DNA from: Amycolatopsis rhizosphaerae
GTDB taxonomy: Bacteria > Actinomycetota > Actinomycetes > Mycobacteriales > Pseudonocardiaceae
Assembly (NCBI RefSeq): GCF_007713715.1
Contig: NZ_VJWX01000003.1
Coordinates: 1-54,458, forward strand
Length of the DNA: 54,458 bases
Direction of reading: 5' to 3'
The notes beneath the pieces were generated by a model. That model saw only the letters and a program-made list of their open reading frames with translations. It had not been told where the DNA came from and made no database searches. The position numbers and the translations under genes are program-made. Below, in pieces: positions 24,966 through 35,007 of the stretch. Positions within the stretch are counted from its first letter, which is position 1; each line of letters starts with the position of its first letter.

Positions 24966-26531
24966 ATGACCTCCGGTTCATTGACACTGCGCGACCTGTT
25001 CGTGCCCGCGCTCGACCGTTTCGCCAGCCAGCCTGCCGTCACCTCGGAGGGCATCACGCTCTCCTACCGCGAGGTCGTCGAACAGGCCAACGGATTGGCT
25101 CGATTCCTCCACGAAAACGGGATCTCTCCCGGCATGCCGGTCGCGCTCATGATGGGCAACGGAGTCGAGTACGTCGTCGCCGACCAGGCGGTGCTGCGGT
25201 GTGGCGGCGCGAAGGTGCCGCTCAATGACATGCTCGGCCGCCGAGAGTCGCAGTACATCCTGCGCGACAGCGGAGCCGTGGTCGCGATCGCGACTCCCTC
25301 GCAGCTGCCCAATGCCCGCGCCGCGCTGGCCGATCCCGAGATTCCGCTGCGCACGCTCGTGATCGTTGGGCCGGCACCGACACCGTCCCCGCCGGGCACG
25401 GTGTCGTGGGAAGCAGCCATCGGGCACGGTGCGGCGACCCCACCCGAGGTCGAGGTCGCGCCGTCCGACGTCGGCCTGATCATCTACACCGGGGGAACCA
25501 CTGGCGACCCCAAGGGTGTCGTGCACACCCAGCAGGGACTCGCGGTCAACGTGCTCGGCCACGTCGTCGAAATCGGGTTCGGCGACGACGAACGGCTTCT
25601 GCTCACCTCGCCGCTTCCTCATTCGGCGGGGTTCCACCTGCAGGCCGGGATGTTGAAGGGCGCGCACTCGTTCGCCGAGCCGGGCTTCTCTCCCGGCGTG
25701 GTCCTGGAGCGCATCGAGCGCGACCGCGTGACCTTCCTGTTCGCCGTGCCGACGATGATCTACCGGCTGCTCGACCACGTCGCGACGGTCTCCCGCGAGC
25801 GCGACCTCGATTTTTCGGCACTGCGGACGATTCTGTATGGCGCGGCACCGATCACCCCGGAGCGGCTCACCCAGGGCCTGGCGACCTTCGGTCCGGTTTT
25901 CATGCAGCTATACGGCCAATCCGAAGCGCCGAATTTCATCACCCGGCTGACTCGCGAAGACCACGATCCCACGAAGCCGCAACGCCTGACCAGTTGCGGC
26001 CGCCCGGTCGCCCTCGCGCGGGTTCGGATCGTCGACGACGAAGGCAACGAATGCCCTACCGGAGCCGTCGGCGAAGTCACTGCCCGCACGCCGTACACGA
26101 TGATCGGATACCACGGCCTGCGGGAGAAGACGGCGCAGACCGTCCGGGACGGCTGGCTGCACACAGGCGATCTCGGCTGGGTCGACGACGAAGGCTATCT
26201 CTACCTCGTCGACCGCAAGAACGACATGATCATCACCGGCGGGATGAACGTCTATTCCAGCGAGGTCGAGAACGTCATCGCCCAGGTCGACGGCGTTGGG
26301 CAGGTCGCCGTCGTCGGAATACCGGACCCGGTGTGGGGAGAAGCAGTCGTCGCGTTCATCGTCGCCTCCCCCAACCGCACCGTCGATCCGGATGTCGTTA
26401 CGGCCCACTGCCGAGAGCAGCTATCCCGCTACAAGGTCCCCAAGCAGGTGAGGCTTATCGAAACCCTGCCGCTGACCTCAGTCGGCAAGCTCGACAAGAA
26501 GGCCCTCCGGGCCATTGATTCTCCACGATGA
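24966..26531 (+). CDS. AMP-forming acyl-CoA synthetase / ligase
   Basis: A 521-residue ANL-family enzyme. Signatures: the phosphate loop YTGGTTGDPKGV, LYGQSEAP, the hinge region TGDLGWVDDEGYLYLVDRKND, and the catalytic Lys in SVGKLDKKALR at the C-terminus. It activates a carboxylic acid as acyl-AMP and transfers it to CoA; length and form suggest a medium or long chain or cyclic carboxylate. GAGGAAG precedes the ATG. It follows the SDR gene after 141 bases and precedes the LLM oxidoreductase gene by 46 bases, so the three are likely one unit. Confidence 0.88.
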   Translation: MTSGSLTLRDLFVPALDRFASQPAVTSEGITLSYREVVEQANGLARFLHENGISPGMPVALMMGNGVEYVVADQAVLRCGGAKVPLNDMLGRRESQYILRDSGAVVAIATPSQLPNARAALADPEIPLRTLVIVGPAPTPSPPGTVSWEAAIGHGAATPPEVEVAPSDVGLIIYTGGTTGDPKGVVHTQQGLAVNVLGHVVEIGFGDDERLLLTSPLPHSAGFHLQAGMLKGAHSFAEPGFSPGVVLERIERDRVTFLFAVPTMIYRLLDHVATVSRERDLDFSALRTILYGAAPITPERLTQGLATFGPVFMQLYGQSEAPNFITRLTREDHDPTKPQRLTSCGRPVALARVRIVDDEGNECPTGAVGEVTARTPYTMIGYHGLREKTAQTVRDGWLHTGDLGWVDDEGYLYLVDRKNDMIITGGMNVYSSEVENVIAQVDGVGQVAVVGIPDPVWGEAVVAFIVASPNRTVDPDVVTAHCREQLSRYKVPKQVRLIETLPLTSVGKLDKKALRAIDSPR

Positions 26532-26577
26532 CGCAGTCATCGACAAACCATTCCAGGCGCCAAGGAGGACGTCGGTC

Positions 26578-27570
26578 ATGAAGCTTGCTCTCTACCTGCC
26601 GAACTTCCGGGACAAAGTGACCGTCCAGGAGCTCGAAGACCTCGCCAAAACCGCCGAGCAGCTCGATTTCGACTCGGTGTGGACACTCGACCGGATCGTC
26701 GTCCCGGAAGCTTCCGACCGCGAGGAACTCCAGTACTCGTTCGGCATGATGGACGGTTTCCCCAAAGGCCTGCCGGTCTCCGCGCGAGGTGAGTTCCTCC
26801 AGGGGATGCCCCTGATTCCCTGGCTGGCCGCGAAGACGACCAACGTCCGGATCGGCATGAGCATCATCGACACCCCGTTCCGTGCGCCCGGAGTCCTCGC
26901 CGCGGAGCTCGCGACCATGGACCACCTCTCGAACGGCAGGCTCAACGTCGGCGTAGGGGCCGGCTGGATGCCCGAGGAGTTCGCCGCCGCGAGCGCCTCG
27001 CACATCTACCCGAAGCGGCACAAGCATGTGCGCGAGACGCTCGAGATCATGCAGGGTATCTGGACCAACGAGCTCTTCGAATACCACGGAGAATTCGCCG
27101 ACTTCGACAGTTGCGGGTTCGGTGCGAAACCCGTGCAGGATCCGCATCCGCCGATCTACTTCAGCGGACTCAAGGATCCGAAGCGCTCAGCCCTGCGCAT
27201 CGCGAAATATGGCCTGTCGGGCTGGATCGGAATCCAGGACACGCCAGACGAACTCAGCCGGTGGCGCGGCGCCATCCAGCAGGAACTCGAAGAGATGGGC
27301 AGCTCGCGGCGGGTCGACGAACTCGACATCTGCAGCATGCTCTGGTTCGTCATCACGGACGAAGAAACGGATCAGTCGCCGAACGGCAAGCTCACCAACC
27401 TGTTGGTGGGAACCGCCGCGCAGCTCACCGACCGGCTCAAGCGGTACCAGGAGGCCGGGCTCACGATGCCGCTGCTGTGGCCGCCGTTCCAGGACGTCCC
27501 GGTCGCCAAGACGCTCGACGACCTCAAGCGGTTGAAGGAAGAGATCCTGCCGAAGGTCGACGCCCAGTAG
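26578..27570 (+). CDS. LLM-class flavin-dependent oxidoreductase
   Basis: A 330-residue luciferase-like monooxygenase fold. Family features are MKLALYLPNF at the first strand, SVWTLDRI, the TTNVRIGMSI segment and GRLNVGVGAGWMPEEF, typical for F420 or FMN-using LLM proteins. AAGGAGGAC lies ahead of the ATG at 26578, which gives the standard N-terminus; the frame is open earlier. It ends the SDR/ligase/LLM group. A reaction cannot be assigned; oxidation of an acyl-CoA or a ketone intermediate is possible. Confidence 0.87.
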   Translation: MKLALYLPNFRDKVTVQELEDLAKTAEQLDFDSVWTLDRIVVPEASDREELQYSFGMMDGFPKGLPVSARGEFLQGMPLIPWLAAKTTNVRIGMSIIDTPFRAPGVLAAELATMDHLSNGRLNVGVGAGWMPEEFAAASASHIYPKRHKHVRETLEIMQGIWTNELFEYHGEFADFDSCGFGAKPVQDPHPPIYFSGLKDPKRSALRIAKYGLSGWIGIQDTPDELSRWRGAIQQELEEMGSSRRVDELDICSMLWFVITDEETDQSPNGKLTNLLVGTAAQLTDRLKRYQEAGLTMPLLWPPFQDVPVAKTLDDLKRLKEEILPKVDAQ

Positions 27571-27628
27571 CCAGTTCAGCGGCGCACCCCTGTCAAACCG
27601 TTGTGGCGCTGCGGAATGCCGGGCAGCA

Positions 27629-27655
27629 ACGTTGCCGACGTTGCCGACGTTGCCG
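27629..27655. repeat. 9-bp tandem repeat, three copies
   Basis: ACGTTGCCG occurs three times in a row without variation just downstream of the LLM gene. It is non-coding; short and possibly accidental. Confidence 0.6.
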
Positions 27656-27679
27656 GATGCCTGGTGTGGTTGCGGTTGT

Positions 27680-27717
27680 ATCACCAGCAGTACGGCCTGA
27701 TCCCGGCTGCTGGTGAT
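27680..27717. terminator. 11-bp inverted repeat between convergent genes
   Basis: ATCACCAGCAG (27680-27690) and its exact reverse complement (27707-27717) flank a 16-base loop, between the ends of the LLM gene and a minus-strand SDR gene. It may terminate both. The rest of 27571-27922 has no credible gene; a short plus-strand frame near 27810-27885 looks like a fragment I cannot name. Confidence 0.5.
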
Positions 27718-27922
27718 CAGCCGTTGTGGTAAACGTTGCGGCACCCGTATCGACGCCTGACATTTCACGCAGCGCACCGCATGTGGATCGTCGCCACGGA
27801 GGCTCACCACGAAACTGCTGCTCGACGCTTACCGGAAAGCGCACGGCGGCAGTTCGGACGACATCGCCGCACTGCGGTGGCCGCCCCCGGGAAGGCGGCG
27901 GCCACCGCGGCCGCGATGCCCC

Positions 27923-28669
27923 TCAAGCCCGTCGTCCGCCGTCGACCGACAGCGCGATCCCGGTGATGTAGGACGCGGCGTCCGAGCAGAGCCACACCGC
28001 CGCCTCGGCGGCCTCCTCCGGCGTGGCCAGGCGGCCGAGTGGCGTGATCGCCTCCTGCCGCACGATCATGTCCGTATCGCCCGCCCACTTCTCGAACCCG
28101 GGTGTGCGGGTCGGTCCGGGGCAGACGGCGTTGACGCGGACGCCCTCCGGGGCGTAATCAACCGCGGCGACCTTGGTAAGCCCGACGACGCCGTGCTTGG
28201 CGGCCACGTAGGCGGGGGCCTGCCCAATCGCGTACAACCCGCCGTTGGAGGCGATGTTGACGATCGCACCGCCACGTTTCCGGAGCAGGGGCAGTTCGTA
28301 CTTCATGCACAGGAACGTCCCGGCCAGGTTGACCCGGACCACCCGGTCGAACTCGTCCGGGGTCAGCTCGTCGAGCTTCCGGCGCGAGGACAGTCCGGCG
28401 TTGTTCACCGCGAAATCCAGGCCACCGTACTCCGTGCTCACGCGCTCGATGGCCGCCCGCACCGAGCGTTCGTCGGCGATGTCGACGGTGACGGCCAGTG
28501 CTTCCCCACCTTCGTCCCTGATCATCCCGGTGGTCTCGGCGGCTGCGGCCTCGTTGATGTCGAACACGCCCACCGCGGCACCGCTGCGCGCGAAGAGCAG
28601 CGCCGTCGCGCGCCCGATCCCGCTGCCGGCACCGGTGACCAGTCCGACCCGCCGCGAAACGTCGCTCAT
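27923..28669 (-). CDS. SDR family oxidoreductase
   Basis: A 248-residue classical SDR with TGAGSGIG, NNAG, Ser in NIASNGG and the YVAAKH catalytic pair, ending in GIALSVDGG. The ATG at 28669 overlaps the stop of a small Dabb-like gene on the same strand (ATGA), so the two are co-translated. A LysR gene is divergent from the pair and is the likely regulator. Substrate unknown. Confidence 0.87.
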   Translation of the reverse strand: MSDVSRRVGLVTGAGSGIGRATALLFARSGAAVGVFDINEAAAAETTGMIRDEGGEALAVTVDIADERSVRAAIERVSTEYGGLDFAVNNAGLSSRRKLDELTPDEFDRVVRVNLAGTFLCMKYELPLLRKRGGAIVNIASNGGLYAIGQAPAYVAAKHGVVGLTKVAAVDYAPEGVRVNAVCPGPTRTPGFEKWAGDTDMIVRQEAITPLGRLATPEEAAEAAVWLCSDAASYITGIALSVDGGRRA

Positions 28670-28983
28670 GCCAGCGGCTCGTGGTTCGCCCAGGCGACCT
28701 GGTACGGATGCCTCGACTGCCAGCGGTCGATGACTTCGTGCAGGCCAGGTGCCGTGAACGCCTTCGCCAGCGCGTCGGTGTCGGCGAGGGCGACCTGCAC
28801 GATCGCGGTCGCGATCAGGGCGGGAATGGCCTCCTCGCCGGGGATGGGCAGGTGGCGCCGGACCGCGACCGACTGCGCCAAACCGGTGTCGAGCATCGCC
28901 TGTTCAATGTCTGCGAGATATTGATCGAGTTCGGTATCGGGTATCGGCTGATCGAACGAAACGATCATCGTGTGGTGGATCAT
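28666..28983 (-). CDS. small ferredoxin-like-fold protein (Dabb/EthD-like)
   Basis: A 105-residue protein whose start MIHHTMIVSFDQP and following helix resemble the dimeric alpha+beta barrel (stress-responsive Dabb or EthD-like) group. The frame is open to 29352 but that runs over the LysR gene; ATG 28983 matches the fold's first strand. It is upstream of, and overlaps by 4 bases, an SDR gene. It may be a small cyclase or ring-modifying accessory protein; its identity is tentative. Confidence 0.65.
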   Translation of the reverse strand: MIHHTMIVSFDQPIPDTELDQYLADIEQAMLDTGLAQSVAVRRHLPIPGEEAIPALIATAIVQVALADTDALAKAFTAPGLHEVIDRWQSRHPYQVAWANHEPLA

Positions 28984-29053
28984 GCTTCGATTTTCGGCGC
29001 ACTGAGCCACTCGTGTCCAAGATCGACTCGGTCTTCGGCGATAACCTAGAGGA

Positions 29054-29929
29054 ATGGTCGAACTGGAGACCCGCGAACTCGCGTACTTCCTCGCCGTCGC
29101 CGACGAGCTGCACTTCGGCCGGGCCGCCGTCCGGCTCTCGATCGCCCAGCCCGCTCTCTCGAAGGCGATCCAGCGGATCGAAGCCCGGCTCGGTGTACCG
29201 CTGTTCGTCCGCTCCAGCCGGCACGTCGAGCTCACCCCTGCCGGAGAGGCGCTGCGAGAACACGGACGGCATGCGCTCAACGCGGTCAGCGCCGCCGTCC
29301 GCAGCGCGCGGCGCGCGGGCGACACCGAGGCCCGCCTGCGGCTCGTGCTCAAGCCCGGCGGCGACGCCGGGCTGCTGTCCGAGATCCTGGCCGCTTACGC
29401 CCTCCAGCCCCACGCCCGCAGGGTGGACATCCTGTTCAGCGGCCCCGCCGACCGCACCGACTTTCTTCAGGACGGCCGGGCCGACGTCGGACTGCTCTTC
29501 GCGCCCTTCGACGACCTCAACGGCTTGGCCCACGAGACGCTGTTCACCGAGGACCGCGTGGCCATCGTCCCGTCCGGACACCGGCTGGCCGGCCGTCCTG
29601 CCGCGCGAATGTCCGATTTGGCCGGTGAGACGCTACCGCGCTGGAAAGGGATCCCCGGAGGCGACGGCGCCGGCCCCGAGGTCGCCGACGTGGTCCAGTT
29701 GCTCGACATGATCAAGGTAGGCCGGATGATCGGAGTGCTGCCTCGCTCACTGGTCCAACCGGTCCCGGCCGGCCTGACCTGCGTCCCGGTGACCGACGCA
29801 CCGCCCAGCCGCCTCGTGCTCGCCTGGAACGAGCAGGATCGTCGGCCGCTGGTCGCCTCGTTCGTGGCCGCCGCGATCGAGGTCACCTCCGGTTCCTCGG
29901 GTACCCGCGGCAAACAGGGCGATCGGTAG
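29054..29929 (+). CDS. LysR family regulator
   Basis: A 291-residue LTTR. The winged HTH is at the N-terminus (ELAYFLAVADELHFGRAA, then SIAQPALSKAIQRIEARLGVPLF), followed by a shortened periplasmic-binding-like effector domain. It starts 70 bases from the divergent small-protein/SDR pair, a classic LTTR arrangement. The last ~180 bases are also covered antisense by the C-terminal part of the MFS gene. The tail after VAAAIEV appears to be a non-conserved extension. Confidence 0.87.
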   Translation: MVELETRELAYFLAVADELHFGRAAVRLSIAQPALSKAIQRIEARLGVPLFVRSSRHVELTPAGEALREHGRHALNAVSAAVRSARRAGDTEARLRLVLKPGGDAGLLSEILAAYALQPHARRVDILFSGPADRTDFLQDGRADVGLLFAPFDDLNGLAHETLFTEDRVAIVPSGHRLAGRPAARMSDLAGETLPRWKGIPGGDGAGPEVADVVQLLDMIKVGRMIGVLPRSLVQPVPAGLTCVPVTDAPPSRLVLAWNEQDRRPLVASFVAAAIEVTSGSSGTRGKQGDR

Positions 29930-31057
29930 CGCGAGCAGGGCGGCCAACAGCCCACCGGTTGCCACGGCGGGCCAGCCGGCGACGCTCCACAGCTGGATGC
30001 CCAACGCCGAACCGGCGGCGATGCCCAGGAAGCGGGTGACGAAGTAGAGGGTGTTGAGCCGATTGTGGATGGCCGGATCGGACTGGAACAGCGTGGCCTG
30101 GTTGACCACTTGGTTTCCCCACACGCCGACGTCCAGCAGGACCGTGCCCGCCACGAACGATCCCACGGCGTGCGGGTTGATCAGCAGGACGATCCAGCCG
30201 GTGGCCACGGTGCAGATCAGCATGAGCTGGCTCCGGCGCACGCCCCACCGGTCGGCCAGCCTGCCTGCCAACGGTGATGTGGTCGCGCTGGTCGCGGCGA
30301 CCAGTCCGAACAGGCCGATGACCGCCGGCCCGAAGCCGAACTCGCCGGCGAGCACGAACGACAGGGTGTTCCAGAAGGCGCCGAACGCACAGCCGATCAA
30401 CGCACCGGAAAGACATACCCCGGCCACACGGACGTTGCCGAACAGCATGACGGACAACGATCGCAGCAGCGCGGGGTAGCGCAGGGCCGTGTCGGCGCCC
30501 GGCATGGACGGTAGTTTCGCCTTCAGCGCGACGGTGGTGAAGATCATCAGAGCGGCTGAACACCAGTACACCAGGCGCCAACTGGCGAACTGGCCCAGCA
30601 GACCGGCGTAGGAGCGGGACGCCAGTAGCCCGACGAGCAGGCCGGCCTGCAGGGTGCCCACGATACGGCCGGGTTGGTGCCCGGCCAGTGCGACGCCCAG
30701 CGGCAGGACTACTTGCGGAATCGGTGTGAGGAAACCGAGTGCGGTCGCCGCGACCGCCAGCCAGGTGATGGTCGGCGAGACCGCGACACAGACCAGCGCG
30801 ATCGTGGTCAGTGTCATCATGGTCAGGATCAGCGGACGGCGGTTCACTCGATCGCCCAGTGGCACCAGCAACAGGATGCCGGCCGCGTAACCCACCTGGA
30901 TCAGGGTCGCGCACCGCCCGGCATCGGTTTGCGAGGCTCCGAAATCGTGGGCGACCTGACCGAGTAGCGGTTGGAGCAGGTAGATGTTCGATGACGTCAC
31001 CGCGCAGGTGACGGTCAACAGTGCGGTGATGCATCGAGTCGGTGCTGGGGCTGTCAC
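29747..31057 (-). CDS. MFS transporter (DHA1/Bcr-type exporter)
   Basis: A 436-residue protein with about twelve membrane segments; the loop motif PLGDRVNRRPLIL lies between helices 2 and 3 and LAGRLADRWGVRR between the halves. It resembles drug-efflux or sugar-efflux MFS members. GTG 31057 has no SD but a possible -10 (TAGCGT) a few bases ahead, so a leaderless transcript is possible. The natural membrane part ends near LPIALFAAGTRG (about 29925); the last ~55 residues are polar, arise from read-through antisense to the LysR gene and probably reflect a lost stop codon. An AraC gene lies upstream on the same strand. Confidence 0.82.
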   Translation of the reverse strand: MTAPAPTRCITALLTVTCAVTSSNIYLLQPLLGQVAHDFGASQTDAGRCATLIQVGYAAGILLLVPLGDRVNRRPLILTMMTLTTIALVCVAVSPTITWLAVAATALGFLTPIPQVVLPLGVALAGHQPGRIVGTLQAGLLVGLLASRSYAGLLGQFASWRLVYWCSAALMIFTTVALKAKLPSMPGADTALRYPALLRSLSVMLFGNVRVAGVCLSGALIGCAFGAFWNTLSFVLAGEFGFGPAVIGLFGLVAATSATTSPLAGRLADRWGVRRSQLMLICTVATGWIVLLINPHAVGSFVAGTVLLDVGVWGNQVVNQATLFQSDPAIHNRLNTLYFVTRFLGIAAGSALGIQLWSVAGWPAVATGGLLAALLALPIALFAAGTRGTGGDLDRGGHERGDQRPTILLVPGEHEAAGRCVGHRDAGQAGRDRLDQ

Positions 31058-31126
31058 GGAGGAATACGCTAGATTCGGTCGGCTGCCGGCGCCGCCGTAT
31101 TCGTGCCGGGCATCGTCGCGACCGGG

Positions 31127-31900
31127 TCAGTTCTGGAAGTAGCGGCTGGGCGGTACTCCGAGGGCCCTGGTGAACATGGCGGTGAACGCGCTGGGGCTGT
31201 CGTAGCCGAGTTCGGCCGCGATCGTGCTGACCGACCGGCCTTCGGCGAGCATCTGCACCGCGGCAAGCAGCAGCGCTTGCTGCCGCCATTTGCCCAGGCT
31301 GTAGCCGGTGGCGTCGCGGAATCTCCGGGCCAGGGTGCGCCGGCTGAGGTAACAACGCGCCGCCCACTCGTCCAGTGTCCGGTTCTCGTGCGGGGCCTTC
31401 ACGATCTCTTCGCAGATTTGGGCGAGGTCGGGATCGTCCGGCATCGGTAGGTGCAGCGCCGGCACCGCGGACGGCCGCAACTCGTCCAGCAGCAGAGACA
31501 TCACTTTGCCGTCCCGGCCGAACGGGTCGTAGTGCACCGGAACGCGGGTCGCCGCTTCGATCAGCTCCTTCAACAGCGCGCTGACCGCGATCACCGTGCA
31601 CCGGACCGGCAGGCCGATCCGGGCATCCTGGTCAATGTAGAGGGTGCGCAGGGTGACCGCACCGCAGGTGCGCATGGCGTGCCGCACTCCGCGAGGCACC
31701 CAGACCGCCCGGTGTCGTGGCACCACCCAGCTTCCGTCCGGAGTGGTCACCACAATCGCTCCGGACGTGCCGTAGATGAGTTGAGCGCGGCGATGTTCGT
31801 GTGCCGGGATCACGTGGCCATCAGGCAGGTCGCGGGCCATCGCCGCCATCGGGCCCGGCGTTTCCTGGTAGTCCGCTCGGTCCTCACTCTTTCCGAACAT
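31127..31900 (-). CDS. AraC family regulator with cupin sensor domain
   Basis: About 257 residues: an N-terminal cupin-like sensor (HVIPAHEHRRAQLIYG, then VPRHRAVWVPRGVRHAM) and a C-terminal two-HTH AraC domain (LDEWAARCYLSRRTLARRF, then VSTIAAELGYDSPSAFTAMF with FTRALGVPPSRYF). GGAAAGGG precedes ATG 31900; the frame opens upstream to 32086 but over the next gene. It precedes the MFS exporter gene on the same strand and is the probable activator of it. Confidence 0.86.
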   Translation of the reverse strand: MFGKSEDRADYQETPGPMAAMARDLPDGHVIPAHEHRRAQLIYGTSGAIVVTTPDGSWVVPRHRAVWVPRGVRHAMRTCGAVTLRTLYIDQDARIGLPVRCTVIAVSALLKELIEAATRVPVHYDPFGRDGKVMSLLLDELRPSAVPALHLPMPDDPDLAQICEEIVKAPHENRTLDEWAARCYLSRRTLARRFRDATGYSLGKWRQQALLLAAVQMLAEGRSVSTIAAELGYDSPSAFTAMFTRALGVPPSRYFQN

Positions 31901-32051
31901 GGCCCTTTCCCGACAGGCACTGGCACGGACACGCCAGTCTCCAACCAATAGCGGGGCGACGTTACCGCGTCCGCCCCGGTACCAAGGCGCCGCTCTCGAC
32001 CCCATCGCGGATAGGTACGGTCCGCTGGTTCGGTCCGACATTCGGCGGTGC

Positions 32052-33920
32052 TCAACCGAGTTGACGGTCGAGGTTGTAGGCGGCACTGATCAGCGCCAGG
32101 TGCGTGAAGGCTTGGGGGAAGTTGCCGAGCTGCTCGCCGGCCGGCCCGGTCTCCTCCGAGTACAGCCCGACGTGGTTCGCGTAGCCGAGCATCTTCTCGA
32201 AGGCCAGCCGCGCCTCGTCGAGCCGCCCGGCGCGGGCGAGCGCCTCGACCCACCAGAAGGAGCACATCGAGAAGGTCGCCTCTCTGCCGGCGAGCCCGTC
32301 GGGCGACGCGTCGACGTTGTATCGGTAGACAAGGCTGTCGGAGACCAATTCGGAGGTGATGGCGTCGAGTGTGGAGATCCAGCGCGGGTCGGTGGGTGCG
32401 ACGAACTTGCACAGGGGCATGAGCAACACGGAGGCGTCGAGCACGTCGGTGTCGTAGTGCTGGACGAAGGCCCGGGGGGAGGGATGCCAGCCGCGCTCCA
32501 TGATCTGGTGGTAGATGCGATCGCGGACCGCACTCCAGCGGGGAATGTCGCAGGGCAGGCCCCGTTGGCGGGCGATCCGGATGGCGCGCTCGACCGCGAC
32601 CCAGCTCATCAGTCGGGAGTAGGTGTAGTCGTGCCGTCCACCGCGCGTCTCCCAGATCCCCTCGTCGGGTTGGTCCCAGTGGCCCATGAGCCATTCGAGG
32701 GTTCGGGTGATCTCGATCCAGCCGTCGTGGTAAATGGGCAGGCCGTACTTGTTGCACAAGTAAAGGGAGTCCACCAGCTCGCCGTAGATGTCGAGCTGCA
32801 GTTGGGTTGCCGCCCCGTTGCCGATCCGCACCGGCGCCGAGCCCATATAGCCCTCGAGGTGTGAGAGCTCCTCCTCGGGCAGGTCCTCGCGCCCGTCGAT
32901 GCCGTACATGATCTGCAGCGGTCCGGACTCGCGGGCGGCCGCGTGGCGGACGCGCCCCTCGAGCCAGTTCATGAACGCGCCGGCCTCCTCGGTGAACCCG
33001 AGCCTGAGCAGCGCGTAGAGCGTGAAGGCGGAGTCGCGCATCCATGTGTAGCGGTAGTCCCAGTTGCGTGCGCCGCCGAGCACCTCGGGCAGACTGGTGG
33101 TGGGCGCGGCGACAATCGCGCCGGTGGGCGCGTACGTGAGCAGCTTGAGTGTGAGCGCCGAGCGATGCACCATCTCGCGCCAGCGCCCACCGTAGCGTGA
33201 GCGGCTCAGCCAGCGCCGCCAGAATTGCGCGGTGGAGTCGAACGCGGCCGCAATGTCGGCATCGGAGTAGGGCACCGGCGGCTGGCCGGGCTCGATGCGT
33301 TCGAGCACGAAGGCGGCGGTCTCCCCGGCCCGGAGGGTGACGCACGCGCGTACGTCACCGTCGACGATCTCGATCGGGCAGCGCGTCGAGAGGTTGAGTT
33401 CCAGCTCGGGCGTGCCGAAGTGCGCGCCGTGCGGGGTGAGCGCGACCTCGTGACGGGCGCGCGCGTAGTCGAAGCGGGGCGCGACGTCCACCACGAATCG
33501 CATTTCTCCGCGCACGGCAAGCACCCGCCGGATTATCCGGTGGCGGTGCGCGGACTCGACGGTACTCGGCGGGGGCATGAAGTCCTGCACCTCGCCTACC
33601 CCGTGGGGCATCAAGAACCGGGTGATGAGGATATTGGTGTCGGGGAGGTAGAGCTGCTTGGAGCTCCAGCCTTCGTAGCCGGGCGAGATCCGGAAGACAC
33701 CTCCACGCTCGGCGTCGAGGATTGCGGCGAAGACGCTCGGCGCGTCGAAGCGCGGGCAGCAGTACCAGTCGATCGTCCCGTCGGTGCCGACGAGCGCGAC
33801 GGTGTGCAGGTCGCCGATCAGGCCGTGCTCGGCGATGGGCAGGTAGCGCACCCGCGGTCTTTGCCGAGCCCCATCGGACACGGCGGCCGTCGCGGGACCA
33901 GAACGCCCGTCGCGTGCCAT
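32052..33920 (-). CDS. glycoside hydrolase family 15 protein (glucoamylase/trehalase-like)
   Basis: A 622-residue GH15 enzyme with the N-terminal beta-sandwich ([22 protein letters not shown]) and the (alpha/alpha)6 catalytic barrel ([40 protein letters not shown]). Actinobacterial relatives such as Rv2402 act on trehalose; glucoamylase activity is the other option. No signal peptide, so cytoplasmic. ATG 33920 has GGAGGGA 9 bases upstream. It follows an MDR-type oxidoreductase gene by 34 bases on the same strand. Intergenic 31901-32051 separates it from the AraC gene. Confidence 0.9.
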   Translation of the reverse strand: MARDGRSGPATAAVSDGARQRPRVRYLPIAEHGLIGDLHTVALVGTDGTIDWYCCPRFDAPSVFAAILDAERGGVFRISPGYEGWSSKQLYLPDTNILITRFLMPHGVGEVQDFMPPPSTVESAHRHRIIRRVLAVRGEMRFVVDVAPRFDYARARHEVALTPHGAHFGTPELELNLSTRCPIEIVDGDVRACVTLRAGETAAFVLERIEPGQPPVPYSDADIAAAFDSTAQFWRRWLSRSRYGGRWREMVHRSALTLKLLTYAPTGAIVAAPTTSLPEVLGGARNWDYRYTWMRDSAFTLYALLRLGFTEEAGAFMNWLEGRVRHAAARESGPLQIMYGIDGREDLPEEELSHLEGYMGSAPVRIGNGAATQLQLDIYGELVDSLYLCNKYGLPIYHDGWIEITRTLEWLMGHWDQPDEGIWETRGGRHDYTYSRLMSWVAVERAIRIARQRGLPCDIPRWSAVRDRIYHQIMERGWHPSPRAFVQHYDTDVLDASVLLMPLCKFVAPTDPRWISTLDAITSELVSDSLVYRYNVDASPDGLAGREATFSMCSFWWVEALARAGRLDEARLAFEKMLGYANHVGLYSEETGPAGEQLGNFPQAFTHLALISAAYNLDRQLG

Positions 33921-33954
33921 CGATACGCGTCCCTCCGATACGCGTCCTCGTCGC

Positions 33955-35007
33955 TTACGGGACGAGGACGATCTTTCCCTTCTCCGCCGAGCTCTCGAGC
34001 ATCTCGTGCGCGTGACGCGCTTCGGTGAGCGGCAGGCGCTTGGCCACCACCGGGTGGATCTTGTCGGCACGAAGCAGCCCGACCAGCACCGCTAAGTCCT
34101 CCCGGAAGTGCTCCGCGTTCATCGGCTCCCCGCCGGCTGCTCCGTCTCGCCTCGTCGCCTTGTCGCGGTACTTCTGGACGTGGTAGGCGTACACGTGCCG
34201 GCGAGGCGACACCTTGTCCCACAGCCAGACGGTCGCGATCGCGACGTACCACTTGAATACCGCCTGCCAGTCCTTGTGCCCTTCCTTGATCGTGCTGTAG
34301 CGGCCGAACACCACCAGCCTTCCGCCCGGCCGCAGCGCCCGGAACGAGCGCCGGGAGATCGGCCCACCCAGGCTGTCGACGACAACGTCCACGCCGCCGG
34401 CCTCCTGACGAACGCGCGCCAGGAAGTCCTCGTTCCGATAATCGATCGCCACCGCGCCGAGCGCCTCGACCTTGGCTCGGTCGCGAGCGGCCGCGGTCCC
34501 ATAGAGGCGGAGCCCGGCCTCCCTTCCCAACTCGAGAGCCGCAACGCCGACCCTGCCCGCCGCGCCGTGCACCAGGACCGTCTCCCCGGGCTTCACCTTG
34601 GCCGTGCGATGGAGCACTTGGTAGGCGGTCATGTACGGGAACAGCAAACTCAGGACCTCCCCTGGATCGAGGTCCTCGGGAACGTCCACGGCGCCGGACT
34701 CCGGCACACAGACGTGCTCCGCGTCCGCACCCCAGACGGTCAGCGCGCCGACACGGTCACCCACCCGCGCCCTCGAGCAACCCGGCCCGACCTCTTCGAC
34801 GACGCCGACAAGCTCGTACCCCGGCGTGAACGGCGGCTTCGGGGCGCCAGGGAGGTACGTCCCAGCGCGCAACTGCGAATCGGTGAACGACACCCCCGCC
34901 GCCAGAACCTTCACGAGCACCTCACCCGGCGCCGGTCGAGGAACCTTCTCCTCAACCACCTTCAGCACCTCGGGCCCCCCGAAATGGTCAACAACCACCC
35001 GCTTCAT
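33955..35007 (-). CDS. zinc-independent MDR alcohol dehydrogenase / quinone oxidoreductase
   Basis: A 350-residue medium-chain dehydrogenase/reductase. It has the GroES-like N-domain ([19 protein letters not shown]) and a Rossmann domain with the [15 protein letters not shown] motif, but no zinc-ligand pattern. This matches NADPH:quinone reductase or enoyl-reductase types. An AAAGGAGG ribosome site precedes ATG 35007. The frame extends to 35331 without protein-like content. It is 34 bases upstream of the GH15 gene, so probably co-transcribed. Confidence 0.87.
   Translation of the reverse strand: MKRVVVDHFGGPEVLKVVEEKVPRPAPGEVLVKVLAAGVSFTDSQLRAGTYLPGAPKPPFTPGYELVGVVEEVGPGCSRARVGDRVGALTVWGADAEHVCVPESGAVDVPEDLDPGEVLSLLFPYMTAYQVLHRTAKVKPGETVLVHGAAGRVGVAALELGREAGLRLYGTAAARDRAKVEALGAVAIDYRNEDFLARVRQEAGGVDVVVDSLGGPISRRSFRALRPGGRLVVFGRYSTIKEGHKDWQAVFKWYVAIATVWLWDKVSPRRHVYAYHVQKYRDKATRRDGAAGGEPMNAEHFREDLAVLVGLLRADKIHPVVAKRLPLTEARHAHEMLESSAEKGKIVLVP

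Noticed and set aside
27629-27655. Short tandem repeat as a CRISPR or integration site
   Set aside because: Repeats are directly joined with no spacers and only 9 bases long.
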